From positions 1-9,229 of the forward strand of contig JAEZRB010000223.1 in the NCBI GenBank assembly GCA_023412975.1: 9,229 bases of DNA. Reading direction: 5' to 3'. This DNA comes from Bacteroidota bacterium. GTDB lineage: Bacteria; Bacteroidota; Bacteroidia; Chitinophagales; Chitinophagaceae. Shown here one piece after another: positions 1-6,800 of this stretch (positions are counted from its first letter, which is position 1; every line of letters starts with the position of its first letter). Under the pieces are notes generated by a model, which did no database searches, was not told the DNA's origin, and saw nothing but the letters and a program-made list of their open reading frames with translations. The position numbers were made by a program, and so were the translations under genes.

Positions 1-335
1 ACCTTGGGATCTTTTCCTGCCTCGGAGATTACCATTCCACCATAGGAATGTCCAACCAGGAGTACAGGCCCGTCCAGTTGTGCAATGGCACGTTTAGCTG
101 CTGCTACGTCATCTTCAAAAGAAGTAAGCGGATTTTGAACGGCAATGACATTATAGCCCTTTGCCTGGAGTTTGGTAACTACTTTGGACCAGCTGCTGCC
201 ATCAGCAAAGGCGCCGTGAACTAAGACGACATCTCTAACGCCTTTAATGCTGGGTTGAGATATTGCTTCCGATGTCAGGGAACCTGCAACCGCGGTTGTG
301 AATGCGGCTGAGAGGAATTGTCTGATTGTAAACAT
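1..335 (-). CDS. alpha/beta hydrolase, probably exported (N-terminal part; runs off the left edge)
   Basis: The reading frame starts at an ATG (333-335, minus strand) and stays open to the window edge, giving about 111 residues. The first ~23 residues look like a signal peptide: a basic start (MFTIRQF), then a small/hydrophobic stretch rich in Ala, Thr and Val. The mature part opens with a typical alpha/beta hydrolase strand and oxyanion-hole motif (VLVHGAFADGSSW, about residues 37-49) and reaches the nucleophile elbow GHSYGG (residues 95-100, nucleophile Ser97). The Asp and His of the triad would lie outside the window. The pattern fits the AB_hydrolase_6 type (esterase/methylesterase/hydroxynitrile-lyase-like relatives), a group whose members act on many small esters, so the substrate cannot be read from sequence. 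The gene follows the 382-576 repeat array in the direction of transcription, and no clear promoter is visible. Confidence 0.88.
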   Translation of the reverse strand, partial: MFTIRQFLSAAFTTAVAGSLTSEAISQPSIKGVRDVVLVHGAFADGSSWSKVVTKLQAKGYNVIAVQNPLTSFEDDVAAAKRAIAQLDGPVLLVGHSYGGMVISEAGKDPK

Positions 336-381
336 GATTTTTGGTTTTAATTATTAATATGAATTGGTTTGATGTGAGCAA

Positions 382-576
382 CTGCCTTCGGCAGGGAGGG
401 GGCCACGGATTACACGGGTTTTGGCTGCCTTCGGCAGGGAGGGGGCCACGGATTACACGGATTGCACGGATTATGGCTGCCTGCGGCAGGAGGGAGCCAC
501 GGATTACACGGATTGCACGGATTATGGCTGCCTGCGGCAGGGGGAGGGCCACGAATGGCACGAATTACACGAATGG
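382..576. repeat. tandem array of hairpin plus 9-nt repeats (four units)
   Basis: Four units begin at 382, 425, 477 and 528, with spacings of 43, 52 and 51 bp. Each opens with a small perfect hairpin, CTGCC-TTC-GGCAG in units 1-2 and CTGCC-TGC-GGCAG in units 3-4. A G-rich stretch follows, and then two or three copies of a 9-nt word: CACGGATTA / CACGGATTG in units 1-3 and CACGAATGG / CACGAATTA in unit 4 (550-576). Because 9 is a multiple of three, every frame stays open and gives repetitive peptides (ITR, TDY and similar) on both strands. Those reading frames are by-products of the repeat, not genes. The array sits between the stop of the HSL-type hydrolase gene and the start of the next hydrolase gene. 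It resembles the dispersed intergenic CACGGATTA-type repeats seen in many environmental bacterial genomes. The function is unknown. Confidence 0.85.
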
Positions 577-629
577 GGGCATGGATTGTTTGAATTTCCC
601 TTTATAGCAATCTTCCGTATAATGAATAA

Positions 630-1658
630 TTATTTTTCAAGAGTTGAAAGCTGCCGGGTCTTTGTTTGGCGCGGTTCTTTTAAAGCGTCTTTGATCACTA
701 CTGCGGCCTGGGCCAATGCGGTTTTAACTGCCGGGACCTCAGCCAGTGGATTCAGTAATCCGTAATCATGGATCAACCCTGCATATCGTGTCAGGGTTAC
801 TTTGACACCCGCTTCATTCAGCTTTCTTGCATAAGCCTCGCCCTCGTCCCTTAGTACATCATTTTCGGCTGTTTGAACCAGGGCCGGCGGTAATCCCCGA
901 AGTTGTTCCACGCTGGCCTGCAACGGGGAGGCATAAATTTCCCTGCGCGCATTTCTGTCGGGCAGATAGTTATCCCAGAACCATATCATCATATTTCTTG
1001 ACAGAAATCTTTCTTCACCCAGCTCTTTATAGGAGTTTGTGTCAAAATCGGCATTTGTAACCGGCCAGAGTAAAACCTGCAACTTTATATCCGGGCCACC
1101 TTTATCCTTCGCCATCAATGCCACGGCAGCTGTCATATTTCCGCCAACACTATTCCCCACGATAGCCAGGTTTTTTCCATCAACTCCGATCAGGTCGCCA
1201 TTCTCTGCTACCCATTTTGTGGTGGCATAGATCTGCCTGATGGCAACAGGATACTGCGCTTCGGGTGAAGGCGTATAATCAGGGAATACGGCTACGGCGC
1301 CACTCTGTACGACCAGGTCTCTCACCAGTCTTCTGTGCGTTGGATAATCTCCCAGCACCCAGCCTCCGCCATGTATGAAGATGAAAACGGGAGCGCCTGG
1401 TTTTGCATTTTTGGGCCTGGTGATATGAATTTTTACAGGGTCCATATCCAGGTCAATGATCCTTTCTTCCTCTTCTATACCAGATGTATCAACCGCTACA
1501 GATCTTTGCGCATTGATTAAGACCTGCCGTGCGTCGCCGACGCTGAGCTGTTCGATTGGATTACCCGACCCGGCGTTAAGTGCTTTTAAAAATGACCGCA
1601 CTTCCCTGAAGATCTTAGGATCGTTTTCTGCTTTTTGCAAATTGTTAGTTTGTGACAT
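630..1658 (-). CDS. alpha/beta hydrolase of the hormone-sensitive-lipase (type IV esterase) family
   Basis: This is a 342-residue esterase/lipase-type hydrolase, within the usual 300-350 range. All family landmarks are present. HGGGW (96-100) is the HSL-family oxyanion-hole motif. GNSVGG (168-173) is the nucleophile elbow with Ser170, where most relatives have GDSAGG. ENDVLRDEGEAYA contains the likely catalytic Asp267, and HDYG contains the likely catalytic His297. The N-terminal ~75 residues would form the cap. No signal peptide is visible, so it is probably cytoplasmic. The ATG at 1658 is preferred over an in-frame TTG two codons upstream (1664). The C-terminal tail (about 328-342) is polar and probably disordered. 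The gene lies 68 bp downstream of the small-protein operon in the same orientation and could be co-transcribed. The family hydrolyses short acyl esters; the natural substrate is unknown. Confidence 0.92.
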   Translation of the reverse strand: MSQTNNLQKAENDPKIFREVRSFLKALNAGSGNPIEQLSVGDARQVLINAQRSVAVDTSGIEEEERIIDLDMDPVKIHITRPKNAKPGAPVFIFIHGGGWVLGDYPTHRRLVRDLVVQSGAVAVFPDYTPSPEAQYPVAIRQIYATTKWVAENGDLIGVDGKNLAIVGNSVGGNMTAAVALMAKDKGGPDIKLQVLLWPVTNADFDTNSYKELGEERFLSRNMMIWFWDNYLPDRNARREIYASPLQASVEQLRGLPPALVQTAENDVLRDEGEAYARKLNEAGVKVTLTRYAGLIHDYGLLNPLAEVPAVKTALAQAAVVIKDALKEPRQTKTRQLSTLEK

Positions 1659-1690
1659 GTTCAAAGTTTTTATGTTTTCAAAATGTTTGT

Positions 1691-1706
1691 TTACGGTATT
1701 ACGGTA
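1691..1706. repeat. adjacent perfect 8-bp direct repeat between two genes
   Basis: TTACGGTA occurs twice back to back in the 68-bp gap upstream of the HSL-type hydrolase start. It may be a small operator or slippage-derived repeat. No recognisable regulator site or promoter could be tied to it. Confidence 0.4.
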
Positions 1707-1726
1707 TGATTTGTTAATGACTGCTT

Positions 1727-2050
1727 TTATTCGCGTGATAGTATTGAAGTTTCACACTGGCAGCTTTGACTTATGATCTTCGTGCTGATACCTTCAGCAT
1801 AAGAATCATGCGAATCCAGTACGATGCCCTTGATCCCGGCGGATGAAGTAATGGCAATCAGCACCGCGTCTTCCTCTTCGGAAACATCACTTTTAAAGAG
1901 ATATTCCTCGTCGACATTAAATTGTTCGGGATCCAGCCGCATATCCAGGTCACCACAGTACAGGCAAAACTTGTCAACTGTAAAATCAGCGTCATAACCT
2001 CTTTCGCGGAGATCGCAAAGGGCGCCTTCCAGTGTTTTATAGTTTTTCAT
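1727..2050 (-). CDS. small conserved Bacteroidota protein (family often labelled 'phosphoribosylpyrophosphate synthetase')
   Basis: This 107-residue acidic soluble protein starts MKNYKTLEGALCDLRERGY. The layout is an N-terminal helix with LxxLxxRGY (about residues 7-19), then D-F-x-V and a FCLYC pair, then LDPEQFNVDEEYLF (about 38-51), an acidic linker, and a C-terminal strand pair AVLIAITSS...GIKGIVLDSHDSYA. From memory this matches a small Bacteroidota family that automatic pipelines often name phosphoribosylpyrophosphate synthetase. The protein is far too short for that enzyme (about 310 aa) and has no PRPP-binding loop, so the name should not be trusted. The next gene upstream (2076-2402) is a clear paralog, 25 bp away. 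No signal peptide or membrane segment is present, and the function is unknown. Confidence 0.82.
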   Translation of the reverse strand: MKNYKTLEGALCDLRERGYDADFTVDKFCLYCGDLDMRLDPEQFNVDEEYLFKSDVSEEEDAVLIAITSSAGIKGIVLDSHDSYAEGISTKIISQSCQCETSILSRE

Positions 2051-2075
2051 CTTGATTTATTTTTGTTGTTAATAG

Positions 2076-2402
2076 CTATAGTATTATTGGATACTGCCAC
2101 TGAAGTTTTTGCTCCATCTCATAACTAATATTGTCGGAGTAAACATTGCAGGGGTCTACCAGGTAACCCCGTCGGCCATCCAGCAGGGATATTGCATAAA
2201 TGATCCGTTCGGCATCAGGGTTTGCCACATCTTCCAGGTAGTATGTTTCTTCAATTGAAAATTCATCGGGGTATAGCGGTTCGTTTGACCCGGTACTATA
2301 GATGCAGGTGGCATCTCTCCTGAATGAAAGCTGGAAACCCTGGCCTTTAAGTCCATCCAGCCTTTGCATTATTGACGTTGAATGTCTGTCCTGGACTATC
2401 AT
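2076..2402 (-). CDS. small conserved Bacteroidota protein, paralog of the neighbouring 107-aa protein
   Basis: The product is about 108 residues. It aligns along its length with the protein at 1727-2050. GLKGQGF matches DLRERGY, LYPDEFSIEETYYLED matches LDPEQFNVDEEYLFKS, the AERIIYAISLLDGRRGYLVD stretch matches the AVLIAITSSAGIKGIVLD stretch, and NVYSDNISYEMEQKL matches DSYAEGISTKIISQ. The core fold is therefore kept although most residues differ, which points to an old tandem duplication. The frame also opens at a TTG at 2429, which would overlap the upstream gene. The ATG at 2402 is preferred because homologs begin close to the LxxLKxxGF helix and it leaves a 20-bp gap. The gene probably forms an operon with its two neighbours. 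The function is unknown. Confidence 0.78.
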   Translation of the reverse strand: MIVQDRHSTSIMQRLDGLKGQGFQLSFRRDATCIYSTGSNEPLYPDEFSIEETYYLEDVANPDAERIIYAISLLDGRRGYLVDPCNVYSDNISYEMEQKLQWQYPIIL

Positions 2403-2422
2403 CGGTTTAGTTTTAATGGTTA

Positions 2423-2629
2423 TTACCAAAGGTCACTGGCGTTTCCCGGCGCGATGCTTATTTCGGTATGCATATCATTATAGGGCAGGTCCTGCATCCT
2501 GATGGCGTCGTCGAGAAATTCACCGCCGTCGGTTATATGGTGAAGTGACTCCTGCAGGTTTATTTCGACCGGTTCTGTCTGCAGTTGCTTTTGTTTTTTT
2601 TCAAACAGGTCAAATAAGAAAAATTTCAT
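2423..2629 (-). CDS. 68-aa hypothetical protein, first gene of the small-protein operon
   Basis: The frame begins at an ATG (2627-2629) preceded by AAAGG two bases upstream and ends in TAA 20 bp before the next ATG. The protein starts MKFFLFDLFEKKQKQ, with a short aromatic/hydrophobic N-terminus that is too short for a membrane span. A Gln/Glu-rich stretch follows, then INLQESLHHITDGGEFLDDAIRMQDLPYNDMHTEISI. I do not recognise a domain. Support for it being real comes from its position at the head of two conserved small genes, the tight spacing and the common strand. It could be a partner or regulator of the paralogous pair, but nothing in the sequence shows this. Confidence 0.6.
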   Translation of the reverse strand: MKFFLFDLFEKKQKQLQTEPVEINLQESLHHITDGGEFLDDAIRMQDLPYNDMHTEISIAPGNASDLW

Positions 2630-2906
2630 AGCCTTTGATTTGATGGTGAATTCATGAGTTTATTAGGACAAAACTTTTTTACGCTCCCTTGCCAGGATCG
2701 TTAAACCTAACTTTCAAAAAAAGAATTTGAAGCTTTCTGATCTGCTGCCTGTTGACTTGCCGTGTTGTTGACCGGTTTTCGTAAGGATGAATACGCCGGC
2801 GTAGGGATATCCTGGTGCACGAACGGATGGAAAGTGCATTCCCGTTACAACCGCCTCGGCAAACTGTCACCCGTCATCTTCGTTTCAACAGGTGGCAGAT
2901 CATTTG
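2630..2906. other. intergenic region without a convincing gene
   Basis: This 277-bp gap lies between the SDR stop and the 68-aa gene start. It contains a perfect 12-bp palindrome, TACGCCGGCGTA (2792-2803), and an inverted repeat TGCAC...GTGCA. A minus-strand element resembling the Bacteroidota -7 box (AAGTTTTG, consensus TAnnTTTG) lies upstream of 2629 but has no properly spaced TTG. A plus-strand frame reads ...HSRYNRLGKLSPVIF, faintly like the C-terminus of IS3-type transposases (HSxLGYLSPxxF), but it lacks the rest of the domain. No gene is called here. Confidence 0.5.
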
Positions 2907-3662
2907 TTAAGACTTTTGCAGTTGGGTGTTCCACCATTTTTCAAAGCTGATCTTGCCCAGATCAGCCGGGCCGGCTGGAACAAGTGCGGCATTGGTTATC
3001 TCACCGCCGTAATAAACCGGCCTTCCATTTGACACTACTTTGCGGGGATCGCCTGTATTCCGGAGAAAGCGTTCGACTATCTCATACATTTCAAACCGCT
3101 CTGGTCCTGCTATCTCAACTTTGCCATTGATGGGCTTGCCCAGGGCATACTGCACAACAAAGGATGCTACATCATTGGCTGCGATGGGTTGAAATTTTAC
3201 ATCAGAGAGGTGTACTTCATTGTCAGAAGTTGCTTCGTTTGCAATACCCCCCATGAATTCGAAAAATTGTGTACTCCTGATGATAGTATAGGGCACACCC
3301 GATTGCCGTACCAGGCTTTCCTGCGCCAGTTTCGCCCGCATGTAGGGGATGTTTTGCATAATGTCTACGCCCACAATTGAAAGCGCTACATGATGCTTAA
3401 CGCCACCGGTGATCTCAGCGCCTAACAGGTTGCGGCCGGCAGTTTCAAAAAACTCCATGACTGCTTTTTCTTCAAACGAAGGAGAGTTGGCCAGGTCGAT
3501 AACAATGTCAGCGCCTTTTAATGCTTCGGCAAGTCCTTCCCCGGTGATGGTATTGATACCTGTGTTGGGCGAAGCGGCAATCACTTCATATTCTTTTTGA
3601 CGAAGCTGGCTAACCACTTTGCTTCCGATGAGGCCGGTGCCTCCGATGACTACGATCTTCAT
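2907..3662 (-). CDS. NAD(P)-binding atypical short-chain dehydrogenase / NmrA-like protein
   Basis: This is a 251-residue Rossmann-fold protein of the extended/atypical SDR group that includes NmrA and NAD(P)H-binding sugar-epimerase-like proteins. The dinucleotide-binding glycine motif GGTGLIG is at residues 7-13. A hydrophobic strand ADIVIDLANSPS (about 51-62) follows, then the SIVGVD strand (95-100), a YMRAK (YxxxK) motif at 107-111 that may supply the catalytic Tyr/Lys pair, and PYTIIRSTQFFEF (about 124-136). The frame extends to 3755, but the ATG at 3660-3662 is chosen because the Rossmann strand begins right after it (MKIVVIGGTG) and it fits the sigma-54 promoter at 3695-3711. Family members are oxidoreductases or redox-sensing regulators, and the substrate is unknown. 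The gene lies downstream of, and on the same strand as, a sigma-54 activator gene that is its likely regulator. Confidence 0.9.
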   Translation of the reverse strand: MKIVVIGGTGLIGSKVVSQLRQKEYEVIAASPNTGINTITGEGLAEALKGADIVIDLANSPSFEEKAVMEFFETAGRNLLGAEITGGVKHHVALSIVGVDIMQNIPYMRAKLAQESLVRQSGVPYTIIRSTQFFEFMGGIANEATSDNEVHLSDVKFQPIAANDVASFVVQYALGKPINGKVEIAGPERFEMYEIVERFLRNTGDPRKVVSNGRPVYYGGEITNAALVPAGPADLGKISFEKWWNTQLQKS

Positions 3663-3694
3663 AATTTTAATTTTTGATTGTTTGGTAGGATAAA

Positions 3695-3711
3695 GGCCAA
3701 CCCGGTGCCAA
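3695..3711 (-). promoter_or_regulatory. sigma-54 (-24/-12) promoter for the SDR gene
   Basis: On the minus strand the sequence reads TTGGCACCGGGTTGGCC. The -24 element TTGGCAC matches the consensus YTGGCAC fully. The GG (3709-3708) and GC (3697-3696) dinucleotides are exactly ten bases apart, as sigma-54 requires. The -12 element is TGGCC rather than TTGCW, so it is imperfect. Transcription would start near 3685, leaving a leader of about 22 nt before the ATG at 3662. An activator of the required type is encoded immediately upstream. The GG-N10-GC spacing alone occurs by chance, so the call rests on the full -24 match plus position. Confidence 0.65.
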
Positions 3712-3761
3712 AAAATCAAAATGTTGAATGCCAGCGAAATGAATGAAATCGGCATTAAAAT

Positions 3762-3812
3762 TTTTCACGGTATTTAGTGAAAGCACGAAGCTTTTCACTT
3801 TATTTAGGGAGA
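3762..3812. promoter_or_regulatory. two operator-like sites 30 bp apart, candidate enhancer for the sigma-54 activator
   Basis: TTTTCACGGTATTTAGTGA (3762-3780) recurs as TTTTCACTTTATTTAGGGA (3792-3810), 16 of 19 bases identical, with starts exactly 30 bp apart (about three helical turns). The first copy is also a palindrome, TTTCAC-N8-GTGAAA (3763-3782). The second has a degenerate right arm (GGGAGA). They lie roughly 80-130 bp upstream of the predicted SDR transcription start, the usual place for sigma-54 enhancer sites, and next to the gene for a Fis-type HTH activator. The right arm of site 1 and left arm of site 2 can also pair as GTGAAAGC-ACGAA-GCTTTTCAC, but with no T-run after it on the relevant strand. 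Confidence 0.55.
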
Positions 3813-3835
3813 AATAGGGGGAGTGATAACAATGC

Positions 3836-6800
3836 TTAGGGAGTAAAGTATTCTGCTTTCTGGATGCCCAGTTTTTTCATTTTCGAGTGCAGCGTATTAC
3901 CGGGGATCTTTAAAACATCGGCAGCGCCTCCTATCCCGGAAACCTTACCGGAACAGCGTTTCAGCGTTTCGACAATATGATGGCGTTCGACTTCTTCCAG
4001 CGAACGGTTCAAACGGTAGGCTTCACTGGTTTTATCGACATTACTGCTTTCCGGTATATAGACATCATTCAATTCACCATCTGTTGTCAGCAGGATGCTA
4101 CGTTCAATCAAATGCTCCAGTTCCCGCACATTGCCAGGCCAGGTATAGCTGCGTAATTGCTGTAATACTTTCGGGGAAACCTTCCTGATCCTGCGCCCGG
4201 TATTCCTGCTATACTTTGTTATAAAGAAATGAGTAAGTGGTTCGATATCGTCAGCGCGATTCCGCAAAGGTGGAAGTTCAATAGGAAATACATTTAACCG
4301 GAAATAGAGATCGGCCCGGAACCGGCCGGCCTTTACTTCCTCTTCAAGATTGCGATTGGTGGCAGCAATCAATCTTACGTCTAATTTGATGATTTGTTTC
4401 CCGCCCAGTCTTTCCAGTTCACGTTCCTGTATTACCCTTAGTAATTTTGATTGTGCCTCGAGCGGAAGCTCACCGATCTCATCCAGGAACAGGGTGCTGT
4501 TATTCGCCAGTTCAAATTTTCCGATCCTGCGATCGATAGCCCCGGTAAAAGCTCCTCTCTCGTGACCAAACAGTTCACTTTCGATCAGACTTGCCGGCAA
4601 TGCCGCGCAGTTGACCTTAACCATTAGTTTATCCCGGCGTGGTGACGTACTGTGAATGGCCCTCGCAATAAGTTCTTTACCCGTACCCGTCTCGCCGGTG
4701 ACCAATACCGTGGTCGTAGATTCAGCTACAAGTGACATCAGGCGGTACACTTTGTGCATTTCATCGGCATTCCCGATGATGTCTGAAAAATAGATTGTCT
4801 TGATTTGTTCCTTGAGGTAGTCGTTCTCAACTTCCAGCCTTTTTTTATAGGCCAGTAGTTTTTCGTTGGCTTGTATATTGTCGATAGCGATCGATATCTG
4901 CGCACAAATGCCATTGAGAAGCAGGCTGCTCAGCCTGTCGGCCAGCATCCAGATGGTACCGATGTTTTTGTTTCCCATTCGAAGGGGCAAGCCATACATA
5001 TTCCTGAGACCCGCGGCCTTCCACAATTTTGCATAAGGGTTGCCGCTTTTCAATTCTTCGTCCACATTAAATACGACGCCGTCCTGGCTGGCAAGTACCT
5101 GGGCGGTATATTTTTCTGAGACCGTTATACGATCCGAAGCCATTTTATCAAAGTCGACATTTAGATTAGCCTTTTCAAACAAAGACTTGTCAAACATAAA
5201 AGGCACCAGGTGTTTCCCATCTTCCTCAATCACCCTTATCATCACAAACTGGGTATTCATGGTTTTATTCAACACCGTGGAGATCGCTTCCTGCAGATCC
5301 TGTTTTGTTTTCACCCTTGTGATATCATGACTGAAACCTATCAGGAAGGTTTGTTCGGCCTGCTTTTTTGTGATCTGGTCATTGGCGATGATATTGGCCA
5401 TAGCGATGGATATCTGTGCACACATGCCCTGCATGAGGGGAACATTGATCTCATCGATATCCAGTAACAGCATTCCTAAATTTGTCTTCCCATTGCGAAG
5501 CCTCACCGCCACAAAATTTTCAAAACCCATTTTCATCCAGTATTCCAGGTACTCGGCTTTATTACCGCGTTGGATTTCCTTTTTGGTGTTAAGAAGTACC
5601 GGGGTGGCACTGTTCATTACACGATTTTGTATGCCATCATTAATGGGGTAACTGGATCTGACCATCGCACTTATGATCTTTGAATCAGTTTCTCTATCCC
5701 CCAGGTCAAATAGATAAGGACTCATCGTGGTGCCATCTTCATTGATCCTCCGAATAACAAAGCCTTTTCTCCGGTTGAGCTTATTTATGGCAATACTGAC
5801 GGCATTGGCCAGTTCTTCTTTTGTTCTGACTGTCGCAATATTACTGCTGAAATCAAGCAGGAATGATTTTTCTTCCTCGCGTTGTGCAATTTCCCCATTG
5901 GCCCTGATATTCGAGATGGCCACTGAAATCTGGGCACAAACGGCATTTAACAAGTTTATTTTTATGATTCCCGTTTTTTCGGGATTGATATGCAGGAATG
6001 CGCATCCGATATTTTTCCCGGCAACGCGTAATGCCGAACCAATTACTTTTTGCAAACCTATTTTCTTCCAAAAGTCTACATAAACGGGAATATTTTCTTC
6101 TTCGGCCAACTTGTTTACATCGAATAAAATAGCCCCTTCTGAATTTGCCATCTGCTGAAAAACGGTATCATGAATGGAATGTCGGGTCCTGGTCACTCTT
6201 TCAAAATCTGCATGGCCCGTAACATGATTCCCCAGGTCCAGCATAAAAGCGCTATAAGTTTCATCATCATTGACCTGTAAAAAACCAAAATCATGTATGG
6301 AGAACAGATCTTTGATCTTTGTATTGACCATCTGTTGCAGATCATCCTTGGTTCTTAGCTTTGCAATTTCTGAACTTAGAGAAAGCAATAGGGATTTTTC
6401 CGTTTCTCGTTCTGCGATCTCTTCGTTTTTAATAATATTGGATACGGCGCTGGACAGCTGCGGCGCTATACCTTTCATCAGGTCCCTGAAGTCCTGGCTG
6501 AAACCACCCGGTTGATCGGTGTAGGTGTGGATGAATCCCATCGGTCTTCCTTCCTTCATCAGTTTGGTCATCAAAATTTCCCTTACGCCCTTTTCATAGT
6601 TCACCCGTAAAAAAGCCGGTCTTCCCGGGAGGTCCATTACATCTTCCAGCACAAAAGAAACCGGGTCGTCTGCCTGTAAAACAGCCTGGATAAATGGCTC
6701 GTTCAGCGAGAAATTAGATAGTACCATTTCCTTATACCGGTCATGCGAACGGATGGGTGATCCCGTATTGTCAAGGAGAAAAGGATAGTAGGTCTGTTTC

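Noticed and set aside
382..576. CRISPR array
   Set aside because: The units have no unique spacers of constant length. The sequence between hairpins is itself repetitive and no cas gene is nearby.
244..765. Several overlapping open frames on both strands (about 88-114 codons) across the repeat array
   Set aside because: They consist of 3-residue repeats generated by the 9-nt words, and they overlap the real hydrolase genes on either side. No domain is present.
2679..2950. Short frames on both strands in the gap after the SDR gene
   Set aside because: About 62 codons each, no recognisable domain, biased composition (Arg-rich on the minus strand). The plus-strand frame also overlaps the 3' end of the SDR gene.
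3663..3755. N-terminal extension of the SDR protein (31 more residues)
   Set aside because: The extension would place residues before the canonical Rossmann start and would be translated from sequence containing the predicted sigma-54 promoter.
3777..3798. Rho-independent terminator for the sigma-54 activator gene
   Set aside because: The GTGAAAGC/GCTTTTCAC stem exists but no T-run follows on the minus strand. It is better explained as the facing arms of the two operator-like copies.
4350..6515. Plus-strand frames of 70-118 codons opposite the sigma-54 activator
   Set aside because: They are antisense shadows of a continuous 1069-codon gene with intact motifs and have no recognisable domains.
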